From Streptomyces agglomeratus (GTDB taxonomy: Bacteria > Actinomycetota > Actinomycetes > Streptomycetales > Streptomycetaceae), in assembly GCF_001746415.1 (NCBI RefSeq), contig NZ_MEHJ01000001.1, forward strand, positions 4,966,501 to 5,030,500: a DNA stretch of 64,000 nt. Reading direction: 5' to 3'. The translations under genes were made by a program, and so were the position numbers. The notes beneath the pieces were generated by a model. That model did not search any database. It was not told the origin of the DNA and saw only the letters and a program-made list of their open reading frames with translations. Each line of letters starts with the position of its first letter. Position 1 is the first letter of the stretch. Positions 52,637-60,113 of the stretch are shown one piece after another.

Positions 52637-53749
52637 ATGGCCAGCAACACCGGAACCCGTACCACCGGAACCCGTACCACCAGAACCCGCCACCTCATCA
52701 GGCCGGTCACCGCCGCCACCGGCAGCCTCGCCCTCGCCGCCACCCTCTCCGCCTGCGGCGGCCCGTCCACCGCGTCCGACGCGAAGACCGTCACCGTCTA
52801 CAGCGCCGACGGCCTCAAGGGCGAGAACGGTGACGGCTGGTACGACCAGGTCTTCGAGGACTTCGAGAAGAAGACCGGCATCAAGGTCAAGTACGTCGAG
52901 GGCGGCTCCGGCGAGATGGTGCAGCGCGCCGTCCGCGAGAAGTCCAATACGCAGGCCGACGTCATCGTCACCCTCCCGCCCTTCATCCAGCAGGCCGACC
53001 AGAAAGGGCTGCTGACGGCGTACGAGCCGCAGGGCGCCGACAAGGTCGCCGCCGCAGGCAAATCGGCCGACGGCAAGTGGACCTCCGTCGTCAACAACTA
53101 CTTCGGGTTCATCCGGAACACCAAGGAGCTCAAGGGGGCCGAAGCGCCCACCACCTGGGAGGACCTGCTCGACTCCGCCTACAAGGACAAGCTCCAGTAC
53201 TCCACGCCCGGCGTGGCGGGCGACGGTACCGCCGTCGTGATCAAGGCCATGCACGACTTCGGCGGCAAGGAGCCGGCGATGGCGTACCTGAAGAAGCTCC
53301 AGGCCAACAACGTCGGACCGTCCTCCTCCACCTCCAAGCTCGCGCCGAAGGTCGACAAGGGGGAGATCCTGGTCGCGAACGGCGACGTACAGATGAACTT
53401 CGCGCAGTCCAAGTCCATGCCGAACCTGGGCATCTGGTTCCCGGCGAAGGAAGGCGGCAGGCCCACCACCTTCGCCCTCCCGTACGCCGCCGGACTCGTC
53501 AGCGACGCCCCGCACACCGAGAACGGCAGGAAGCTCCTCGACTTCATGCTCACCGAGGGCGCGCAGCAGCAGGTCAGCGAGATCGGCGGCGGCTTCCCGG
53601 CCCGTACGGACATCAGGGCGACCGGGCCGGGCGCCACCGAACTGGCCGGGATCATCAAGGGAGTCGAGATCTTCGAGCCGGACTGGAAGGACATCGAAGC
53701 CCATCTCGACGACTACATCGACGCCTGGAAGTCGGCCACCGGAAGCTGA
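52637..53749 (+). CDS. 2-aminoethylphosphonate-type substrate-binding lipoprotein (PhnS-like)
   Basis: The 370-residue protein has a lipobox-like Cys in LAATLSACGGP after a hydrophobic signal segment, marking it as a surface lipoprotein. The mature domain (VTVYSADGLKGENGDGWYDQ) resembles PhnS/iron-type periplasmic-binding proteins (KTGIKVKYVEGGSGEMVQR, GDVQMNFAQSKSMPNLGIW). AAGGAGAT precedes the ATG. The first 15 residues are a Thr/Arg repeat. It is the last gene of the operon. Confidence 0.85.
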   Translation: MASNTGTRTTGTRTTRTRHLIRPVTAATGSLALAATLSACGGPSTASDAKTVTVYSADGLKGENGDGWYDQVFEDFEKKTGIKVKYVEGGSGEMVQRAVREKSNTQADVIVTLPPFIQQADQKGLLTAYEPQGADKVAAAGKSADGKWTSVVNNYFGFIRNTKELKGAEAPTTWEDLLDSAYKDKLQYSTPGVAGDGTAVVIKAMHDFGGKEPAMAYLKKLQANNVGPSSSTSKLAPKVDKGEILVANGDVQMNFAQSKSMPNLGIWFPAKEGGRPTTFALPYAAGLVSDAPHTENGRKLLDFMLTEGAQQQVSEIGGGFPARTDIRATGPGATELAGIIKGVEIFEPDWKDIEAHLDDYIDAWKSATGS

Positions 53750-53780
53750 TCAGTAACCATTCGGCCAAGCTTGACTGCGA

Positions 53781-53829
53781 GGGTCTGGACCGGCCTCCGT
53801 TATCACGCAAAGGTAACGGGTCTGGTCCA
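53781..53829 (+). promoter_or_regulatory. Two GntR/HutC-type operators upstream of the phosphodiesterase gene
   Basis: GGTCTGGACC (53782-53791) is a near-perfect dyad, and GGGTCTGGTCCA (53818-53829) matches the box at 47754-47765 including the preceding TAAC. The two sites lie 29-77 nt before the start codon and straddle the probable promoter, an arrangement typical of GntR/UTRA repression. Confidence 0.65.
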
Positions 53830-53857
53830 GCCCCCCGTGTTTTCCCTGGAGGATCAC

Positions 53858-55405
53858 ATGTCCCGAGGTATACCCAGACGTTCCGTCCTCGCCGCCGGCA
53901 CAGCGGCGGCCGCCGTCGCGGCCGCCGGACCGCTCACCGCCGCCCCGGCCCACGCGGCCACCGCCGCGCCCACTCTCCCCAACGGCACCAGCACCGACAA
54001 GGTGCTCGTGATCGGTATGGACGGCCTGCGCCACGACAGGATCGACGCGGCCAGGGCCCCGCACCTCAAGTCCCTCATGGCGAACGGCACGTACGGCACC
54101 TCGCTGCTGTACGCCAACCCCATGGCCGCCACCTCCTCGGGCCCCGGCTGGTCGACCGTCTCCACCGGAGTCTGGCCCGACAAGCACGGCGTGAAGGACA
54201 ACACCTTCACCGGCAAGAACTACGCCAAGTACCCCGGCTTCCTCGCCCGCCTGGCCCAGCTCCGCCCCGGCCTCTCCACGTACGCCGCCGTCGACTGGAA
54301 GCCGCTCGACACCCAGGGGACGGTCACCCCCGGCGCCGACGCCAAGCTCGTCCTCGACGGCGACGCCGACGGCTACACCGGCCACGACGCCGCCATCGCC
54401 ACCGAGACCGAGTCGGTCATCCGGAACCAGAACCCGGACGTCCTCTTCGTCTACTTCGGCCAGACCGACATCGTCGGCCACAACTCGGGAGCCGCGAGCC
54501 CGAAGTACCTCGAAGCGATCGACGTGCAGGACGGTTACGTCGGCCGGCTGCTCGCCGCCGTCAAGGCCCGCCCGACGTACGCGTCCGAGCGCTGGACCGT
54601 CATCGTCACCACCGACCACGGCCACACCGACGCGGGCGGCCACGGCGGAAGCGCCATCGAGGAGCGCCGTACGTTCGTCCTCGCCCAGGGCCCCGGGATC
54701 GCCGCCGGTGCCCGGCCCGTCGACACCAGGCTCGTCGATGTCTCCGCCACCGTCTTCAAGCAGCTCGGGATCGTCCCCGACCCGGCCTGGGGCCTGGACG
54801 GCAAGCCCATCCAGGAGCGGTCCGCCGACCCCTTCGACGCCCTGTACCCCTCGCTCTCCGGGCGGGTCGACGAGACCGGCATCCCGGCCGGAGTCCTCGG
54901 CTTCACGCACACCGCGCCCAGCGGATGGTCCGTCATCAACAACGCCATGGGCACGGGCGGCACGACCGAGTGGCGCGGCTGGTCCTTCGCCACCGACGAG
55001 TTCTGGTCCAGGACCCAGCGCGACCAGTCCCGCGAGCTCAACGTGCGCTCGCGCGGCGTCTTCGCGGTCGCCGACTCCGACGAGTGGGCGGACAAGAGCT
55101 TCTCCGGTACGTACGACTCGACGCTCGTCACCCCGGCGCACGCCGTGGGCGGCAAGGCCACCGTCAAGCTCGACTTCACCACCTTCTACCGCCAGGAGGG
55201 CAGTCAGAGCGCCCAGATCCTCGTCTCCTGGAACGGCGGCACACCGGTCGCGGTGAAGTCGTACACGGCGGACGTCGTCTCGCAGCCACAGACGCTGACC
55301 TTCAGCGTCCCGTCCGGCGCCACCAGCGTCGGATTCCGCTTCCGGTACACCGGCAGCAACAACTGGTACTGGGTGATCGACGGGGTGAGGATCACAGCGG
55401 CCTGA
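53858..55405 (+). CDS. Tat-exported alkaline phosphatase superfamily phosphodiesterase
   Basis: The 515-residue protein has a twin-arginine signal (PRRSVLAAGTAAAAVAA, mature start near AHAATAAP). It belongs to the nucleotide pyrophosphatase/phosphodiesterase branch of the alkaline phosphatase superfamily. The metal and active-site residues are in IGMDGLRHD, SSGPGWSTVSTGVWPDKHG (Ser/Thr nucleophile), YFGQTDIVGH and VTTDHGHTD. The C-terminal 120 residues (TVKLDFTTFYRQEGSQSAQ...) look like a beta-sandwich binding domain. Extracellular phosphoester or phosphonate hydrolysis is likely. GGAGG precedes the ATG. Confidence 0.82.
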   Translation: MSRGIPRRSVLAAGTAAAAVAAAGPLTAAPAHAATAAPTLPNGTSTDKVLVIGMDGLRHDRIDAARAPHLKSLMANGTYGTSLLYANPMAATSSGPGWSTVSTGVWPDKHGVKDNTFTGKNYAKYPGFLARLAQLRPGLSTYAAVDWKPLDTQGTVTPGADAKLVLDGDADGYTGHDAAIATETESVIRNQNPDVLFVYFGQTDIVGHNSGAASPKYLEAIDVQDGYVGRLLAAVKARPTYASERWTVIVTTDHGHTDAGGHGGSAIEERRTFVLAQGPGIAAGARPVDTRLVDVSATVFKQLGIVPDPAWGLDGKPIQERSADPFDALYPSLSGRVDETGIPAGVLGFTHTAPSGWSVINNAMGTGGTTEWRGWSFATDEFWSRTQRDQSRELNVRSRGVFAVADSDEWADKSFSGTYDSTLVTPAHAVGGKATVKLDFTTFYRQEGSQSAQILVSWNGGTPVAVKSYTADVVSQPQTLTFSVPSGATSVGFRFRYTGSNNWYWVIDGVRITAA

Positions 55406-55412
55406 TTAAGGT

Positions 55413-55457
55413 GGGGGCGCCCGGACGGTGTGGTCCGGGCGCCCCCAGCGTTTTTTT
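55413..55457 (+). terminator. Strong intrinsic terminator after the phosphodiesterase gene
   Basis: GGGGGCGCCCGGAC and GTCCGGGCGCCCCC form a perfect 14-bp stem with a 6-nt loop, followed by AGCG and seven T residues. Confidence 0.95.
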
Positions 55458-55479
55458 GCGTACGGCAGGAGTCCGGCAC

Positions 55480-56259
55480 ATGGCAGAGCGCAAGCCGATC
55501 GAATCGTGGCTGACCGACATGGACGGCGTCCTCATCCACGAGGGAACGCCCATCCCCGGCGCCGATGCCTTCATCAAGCGGCTCCGCGAGTCGGGCAGGC
55601 CCTTCCTGGTGCTGACCAACAACTCGATCTACACCGCCCGCGACCTGCACGCCCGCCTCTTCCGGATGGGCCTCGACGTGCCGGTCGAGAACATCTGGAC
55701 CTCGGCGCTCGCCACCGCCCGCTTCCTCGACGACCAGCGGCCCGGCGGCACGGCGTACGTCATCGGCGAGGCAGGACTGACGACGGCGCTGCACGACATC
55801 GGTTACGTCCTGACGGACCACGACCCGGACTACGTCGTCCTGGGCGAGACCCGTACGTACAGCTTCGAGGCGCTCACCAAGGCCATCCGGCTCATCAACG
55901 CCGGTGCGCGCTTCATCTGCACCAACCCCGACGAGACCGGCCCGAGCCGGGAGGGCCCGCTGCCGGCCACCGGCGCCGTCGCCGCGCTGATCACCAAGGC
56001 GACCGGCAAGGACCCGTACTTCGCGGGCAAGCCCAACCCGCTGATGATGCGGACCGGGCTCAACGCGATCGGCGCCCACTCCGAGACCAGCGCGATGATC
56101 GGCGACCGGATGGACACGGACGTCCTGGCCGGGCTGGAAGCGGGCATGGAGACGTTTCTCGTCCTGACCGGTCTGACCGGGCCGGCGGACGTCGACCGCT
56201 ACCCCTTCCGCCCCTCGACGATCGTCGATTCGATCGCGGACCTCGTCGACCGGATCTGA
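55480..56259 (+). CDS. HAD-IIA family hydrolase (NagD-like phosphatase)
   Basis: The 259-residue cytoplasmic phosphatase has HAD motif I WLTDMDGVLIHEG, motif II LTNNSIYTA, motif III Lys within GKPNPLMMR and motif IV IGDRMDTDV, with the class IIA cap domain between. NagD relatives dephosphorylate nucleotides and small metabolites. ATG 55480 starts just past the terminator, so it is a separate transcript. Confidence 0.9.
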   Translation: MAERKPIESWLTDMDGVLIHEGTPIPGADAFIKRLRESGRPFLVLTNNSIYTARDLHARLFRMGLDVPVENIWTSALATARFLDDQRPGGTAYVIGEAGLTTALHDIGYVLTDHDPDYVVLGETRTYSFEALTKAIRLINAGARFICTNPDETGPSREGPLPATGAVAALITKATGKDPYFAGKPNPLMMRTGLNAIGAHSETSAMIGDRMDTDVLAGLEAGMETFLVLTGLTGPADVDRYPFRPSTIVDSIADLVDRI

Positions 56260-56362
56260 GCGGTCCGCTCCCGCCCGGGGGCCCGTACGGAGCAGTGAAG
56301 CGCTCCTGAAGATGCGGAAACCGGCCGTACCGGTGAATCTTCGTAGTACCAGGAGGTTCACT

Positions 56363-56920
56363 ATGCGCTCACTTCAGCTCGCGCTCTGTGCCGGCGTGGC
56401 GGCTGCCGCGGTCATCGCGCCCGCAGCCGCCGCCCATGCCGACAACGAGGCCGAGGGCCAGGTCCTCGTCACTCCGTCCACCATCGCTCCGGGCGGGGAG
56501 GTGGATCTGCGGGTCGACGTGTGCAAGGGCGGGCAGGCCACCGGTACGTCGGAGGCGTTCGCCTCACCCGCGCACTTCAACCCGGCGGCCGACCGCGGCG
56601 ACCTGTTCGCCGAGGCCCGCATCCGTTCCGACGCCGAGGCCAAGGACTACGAGATCTGGGTGAAGTGCAAGGGCGGCGGCCGGGCCAGCGGCACCGTCAC
56701 GGTCGTCCACCACCACGAGCCCACCCACCACCCGACGCACCACGAGACCCCCGTCGCACCCGTGCACGCGGGCGGCGGCGGCACGGCGGAGGTCGCCGCG
56801 GCCGAGGAGGGCGGGCCCGGAACGCCGCACACCGTGATCGGCCTCGTGCTGGCGGGCGCGGCGGCGGTCGCGGTGGCCTACCGCAGCGTGCGCCGTCGCC
56901 GTCGTACGGACTCGGACTGA
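56363..56920 (+). CDS. Small secreted or anchored protein preceding a class F sortase
   Basis: The 185-residue protein has a signal peptide (MRSLQLALCAGVAAAAVIAP, cleavage near AHA), an Ig-like domain (GGEVDLRVDVCKGGQATGTS, two Cys), a His/Thr-Pro linker (HHHEPTHHPTHHETPV), a C-terminal hydrophobic helix and an RSVRRRRRTDSD tail. There is no recognisable LPXTG or LAXTG motif before the helix. AGGAGG precedes the ATG. It lies 1 nt from the sortase gene, suggesting a dedicated pair. Confidence 0.75.
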   Translation: MRSLQLALCAGVAAAAVIAPAAAAHADNEAEGQVLVTPSTIAPGGEVDLRVDVCKGGQATGTSEAFASPAHFNPAADRGDLFAEARIRSDAEAKDYEIWVKCKGGGRASGTVTVVHHHEPTHHPTHHETPVAPVHAGGGGTAEVAAAEEGGPGTPHTVIGLVLAGAAAVAVAYRSVRRRRRTDSD

Positions 56921-56921
56921 C

Positions 56922-57593
56922 ATGTCCGCCGAGGACCGGCCGGCCGGTGGCGGACGGCTGCTGACCGGCGTCGCGTGGGCGGTGCTGCTGCTCGGACTGT
57001 GGCTGTGGGGCCGGGAGGTGACCGACGGCCCCGGCGGCAGCTCGGCGCCCACCACCGGAGACGTGGCCGCTGTCGGCCGCCCGCTGGGAGTGCCGCTGCC
57101 TCCCGCACACGCCCCCGTAGAGGCCGCCGCGGCGCCGCAGCGCGTCGCCGTGCCCTCCCTGGGCATCACGGCCCCGGTGGTTCCCCGCGGTCTCGACGCG
57201 TCGGGCGCCGTCGATCCGCCGCCGTACCACCAGTCGTCGAAGGTCGGCTGGTTCCGGGGCGGGAGCGTGCCGGGCGCGGCGGGAGTCGCCCTGCTCGTCG
57301 GGCACGTCGACACCGAGAACAAGCCGGCCGTGTTCTACGGCCTGAGCGCCGCGCGTCCCGGCGAGAAGGTCAAGGTGACGGGCGCCGGCGGTCTGAGCCT
57401 GGAGTTCACCATCGACGACATCCAGGTCTTCACCCGCGAGCGCTTCGACCCGCAGAAGGTGTACGGCCCCCGCGAGAGCGACCGGGCGGAACTGCGCCTG
57501 ATCACCTGCGGGGGCACGTACGACAAGAAGGCCCGCACCTACACGGCCAACGTCGTGGTGTCGGCGTACCTGACGGGGGCCGGCCGGGGCTGA
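56922..57593 (+). CDS. Class F sortase
   Basis: The 223-residue membrane protein has one N-terminal helix (about 11-30) and the sortase domain VAVPSLGITAPVVPRGLD. The active site consists of His in LLVGHVDTENKPAVFYGL, Cys in LRLITCGGTYD and Arg in KKARTYTANVVV. The class F pattern WFRGGSVPGAAG is seen. It likely attaches or processes the protein encoded directly upstream. Confidence 0.88.
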   Translation: MSAEDRPAGGGRLLTGVAWAVLLLGLWLWGREVTDGPGGSSAPTTGDVAAVGRPLGVPLPPAHAPVEAAAAPQRVAVPSLGITAPVVPRGLDASGAVDPPPYHQSSKVGWFRGGSVPGAAGVALLVGHVDTENKPAVFYGLSAARPGEKVKVTGAGGLSLEFTIDDIQVFTRERFDPQKVYGPRESDRAELRLITCGGTYDKKARTYTANVVVSAYLTGAGRG

Positions 57594-57601
57594 ACGCCCG
57601 G

Positions 57602-57668
57602 CGTTGTCGGTGCGGTTGGTGCGGTCGGTGGTGCGGTTGGTGTGGTTGGTGGTGCGGTCGGTGTTACG
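57602..57668 (+). repeat. Imperfect tandem repeat of GGTGCGGTTGGT units
   Basis: Units close to GTGCGGTTG and GTGCGGTCG alternate over about 65 bp between the sortase gene and the convergent cbtA. Confidence 0.7.
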
Positions 57669-58428
57669 CCGCCACCGGCTCCGCCGCCGGAACCGAGCGG
57701 GTCGCCGCGCGCAGCCCCAGCGCCCCGAAGACCCCCGCGAACACCGCCCACAGCACCGCGTGCGAGGCCAGCGACAGCATCCTGAAGTCCCACAGCAGCG
57801 TCGCCGCCACCGGGACCTCGTCCGGATTGCCCGGCAGCGCGAACAGCACCGCCAGCGTCGCGACCCCCGTGACGGCCACCGCGACCTGCCGCACCGGCAG
57901 GGACCGGTCGGCGAGGCGTACGTACACCTGCCGGGCCAGCACCATGCCGAGGATGCCGATCACCACGGCCGCCAGCCACAGGGCCTGGCGGCTCGCGACG
58001 GTGCCGGAGTCGCCGACCCCCGGCGGGTTCGCCGGATAGCGCAGTCCCGGCAGCAGCGAGACCGCCACGAAGGCGGCCGCGCCGAAGGCCAGGGCGCGCG
58101 GCCACGGCCGCTCACCGAGGCCCGTACGGCGGTGCACCAGGGCGTAGGCGAGGGCGAACAGGACGCCCAGCGCGAGGCCCGCCACGACCGCCGTGACGAC
58201 CAGGCCGAAGTGCTGGGTGGAGCGGGAGAACAGTTCCTCGTGGTGCTGGACGGCCGTGGCCGCCGCACCGTGCGTGTGCTCATCGGCCGCGGAACGTGCC
58301 TCTTCGAGGCGGATCGCACGGTCCATCAGGGGCTCGGCGAGGAGCAGGGAGAACAGGCCGGCGGCAAGGCCGGCTGCCCCGCCCGCCGCCAGCCCGCGTC
58401 CGAGCAGGGGCAGTACAGGTTCTGACAT
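57664..58428 (-). CDS. cbtA: CbtA family cobalt transporter subunit
   Basis: The 254-residue membrane protein matches CbtA, predicted to import cobalt for cobalamin synthesis. It has a Gly-rich first helix (GRGLAAGGAAGLAAGLFSLL), the EPLMDRAI and EEARSAADEHTHG segments and a second set of helices with LLPGLRYPANPPGVGDSGTVA, a motif of the family. It lies 18 nt behind cbtB, in one operon under a cobalamin riboswitch. ATG 58428 is preferred over a GTG 9 nt upstream. Confidence 0.9.
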   Translation of the reverse strand: MSEPVLPLLGRGLAAGGAAGLAAGLFSLLLAEPLMDRAIRLEEARSAADEHTHGAAATAVQHHEELFSRSTQHFGLVVTAVVAGLALGVLFALAYALVHRRTGLGERPWPRALAFGAAAFVAVSLLPGLRYPANPPGVGDSGTVASRQALWLAAVVIGILGMVLARQVYVRLADRSLPVRQVAVAVTGVATLAVLFALPGNPDEVPVAATLLWDFRMLSLASHAVLWAVFAGVFGALGLRAATRSVPAAEPVAA

Positions 58429-58446
58429 GGTGCGCACGGCCCCCGA

Positions 58447-58665
58447 TCAGTGGCAGGGGGCACCGAAGAGGTGCCTGCCGTCGTGCGAGAACTCGTGCAG
58501 GTAGTCGCCCGTAGCGGCGATGGCGGTGCCGTTGTCCATGAAGACCGCGTAGAGCGCGACGAGGGCGATGATCGCCGCGGCGGCCATGATCAGCCAGTGA
58601 CGGGCGGTGGTCGCGGCGGACGTGACCGCCGCGGTGTCGGTGTGCTGCGCAGTGTGCAGAGACAT
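58447..58665 (-). CDS. cbtB: CbtB family cobalt transporter subunit
   Basis: The 72-residue protein has one membrane helix (about 24-42) and the C-terminal His-rich motif HEFSHDGRHLFGAPCH, typical of CbtB, which is thought to deliver or bind cobalt ions for CbtA. AGGAGG lies directly upstream of the ATG. The gene follows a cobalamin riboswitch at a distance of about 40 nt. Confidence 0.92.
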   Translation of the reverse strand: MSLHTAQHTDTAAVTSAATTARHWLIMAAAAIIALVALYAVFMDNGTAIAATGDYLHEFSHDGRHLFGAPCH

Positions 58666-58705
58666 ACCGGTGAGCCTCCTTCTGGGGTTTCCACGCCCCA
58701 ATTCA

Positions 58706-58825
58706 GGAGGACGACGGGTCAGTTCCTGACTTCCGTACGGGCCCGTGGGCTCGCGTACGGTCACAGTGGCGGGACCGTCCCGGGTTCGCACCGGGTTCCT
58801 GTCCACCGTCGCCTCGATGTGTGTG
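58706..58825 (-). promoter_or_regulatory. Cobalamin riboswitch controlling cbtBA
   Basis: On the minus strand the segments GGAACCCGGTGCGAACCCGG, GGTCCCGCCACTGTGA (the B12 box at 58761-58775) and AAGTCAGGAACTGACC occur in order. These are the conserved core of the cobalamin aptamer. A further hairpin GGGGCGTGGAAACCCC precedes the AGGAGG site. High cobalamin would be expected to turn off cobalt uptake. Boundaries are approximate. Confidence 0.9.
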
Positions 58826-59009
58826 GAGTTGTCATCCGGAGAGTCCCAGCCTGGCTGAGCACTGTCAACAGGGACTCTGTCCCTCGCTCCCGTGGCGGCA
58901 CCCGGTGTGCCAGGATGGTTTCGACCGGATGTGTCCGGGGAGGGACCGGGGGGTCCTCGTATCTTCAGTACGTCTTCAGTGCATCTTCGGTGCAGCCAAG
59001 GGGGAGTGG

Positions 59010-60041
59010 ATGTACGGCAGTTACAGCGGCCGTAGGCGCGTGCGTGTCCGGGTGGCCGCGGTGGGGGCCGTGGGGGCCGCGCTGCTCCTGGCGGGCTGCT
59101 CGTCCTCCGGCGGTGACGGGGGCGGCGGCACGAGTCCGGACCCGGTGAAGCAGCAGCCGAAGGGGAGCGATCCGTACTGGGTCAACCCGGAAGGAAACGC
59201 TGCCAAGCAGGCCGCTGCGTTGGCCAAGAAGGGCGAGGACGAGAAGGCCGGCCTCATCCGCAAGATCGCCGAGCAGCCGGCCGCCGAGTGGATCGGTCCC
59301 GAGAACGCCGAGGCCCAGGCCAAGGGGTACACGGAGGCGGCCGAGAAGGCGGACCGCGACGCGCTGCTCGTCCTCTACAACATCCCGCACCGCGACTGCG
59401 GGCAGTTCTCGAAGGGTGGCGCCGCCGACGGCAACGCCTACCGCGCCTGGGTCGACCAGGTGGCCAAGGGCATCGGCGACCGCCCGGCCACCGTGATCCT
59501 GGAGCCGGACGCGCTGCTGCACCTGGTCGACGGCTGCACGCCCGACGAGTTCCACGAGGAGCGGTACGACCTCCTCAAGGGCGCCGTCGAGCGCCTCAAG
59601 GAGCAGCCGAAGGCCAAGGTGTACCTGGACGCGGGCAACGCGGGCTGGAAGTCCCCCGACTCACTGTTCGAGCCGCTCCAGCGGGCGGGTATCGCGAAGG
59701 CGGACGGCTTCTCGGTGAACGTCTCCAACTTCCAGACCACCCGCGTCAGCAAGGACTTCGGCAGGAAGCTCTCCGCGAAGGTGGGCAACAAGCCCTTCGT
59801 CATCGACACCAGCCGCAACGGCAACGGTCCGTACACCGGGGGAGACCCCGAGGAGAACTGGTGCAACCCGCCGGGCCGCGCGCTCGGTGAGAAGCCGACC
59901 ACCAAGACCGGTGACGAGCTGGTCGACGCGTTCCTGTGGATCAAGCGCCCCGGCGAGTCCGACGGCGACTGCAAGGGCGGCCCGAAGGCCGGCGAGTGGT
60001 ACGAGGAGTACGCGCTCGAACTGGCCCGCAACGCGAAGTAG
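59010..60041 (+). CDS. cslZ: GH6 family endoglucanase-like lipoprotein, CslZ
   Basis: The 343-residue protein has a lipoprotein signal (LLLAGCSSS) and a glycoside hydrolase family 6 domain: YNIPHRDCGQFS, VILEPDALLHL with the catalytic Asp, YLDAGNAGW, GFSVNVSNFQT, FVIDTSRNGNG, WCNPPGRALGEKPT and LWIKRPGESDGDC. This family cleaves beta-1,4-glucans. Being convergent to glxA-cslA, it matches cslZ of Streptomyces coelicolor, thought to trim or release the tip polysaccharide. ATG preceded by GGGGGAG. Confidence 0.9.
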   Translation: MYGSYSGRRRVRVRVAAVGAVGAALLLAGCSSSGGDGGGGTSPDPVKQQPKGSDPYWVNPEGNAAKQAAALAKKGEDEKAGLIRKIAEQPAAEWIGPENAEAQAKGYTEAAEKADRDALLVLYNIPHRDCGQFSKGGAADGNAYRAWVDQVAKGIGDRPATVILEPDALLHLVDGCTPDEFHEERYDLLKGAVERLKEQPKAKVYLDAGNAGWKSPDSLFEPLQRAGIAKADGFSVNVSNFQTTRVSKDFGRKLSAKVGNKPFVIDTSRNGNGPYTGGDPEENWCNPPGRALGEKPTTKTGDELVDAFLWIKRPGESDGDCKGGPKAGEWYEEYALELARNAK

Positions 60042-60061
60042 CGGCGCACGCGACACGGAAA

Positions 60062-60101
60062 GCGAAGGGGGCCGCCCGGCACACCGGGCGGCCCCCTTCG
60101 C
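60062..60101. terminator. Bidirectional terminator between cslZ and glxA
   Basis: GCGAAGGGGGCCGCCCGG and CCGGGCGGCCCCCTTCGC form an 18-bp perfect stem with a 4-nt loop between the two convergent genes. Confidence 0.9.
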
Positions 60102-60113
60102 GTACCCGTCGGC

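Noticed and set aside
53077..56259. Very long plus-strand open frame of about 1060 codons
   Set aside because: It is out of frame with the binding-protein and phosphodiesterase genes and is Arg/Pro-rich. Only its last 260 codons are real, as the separate HAD-IIA gene starting at 55480.
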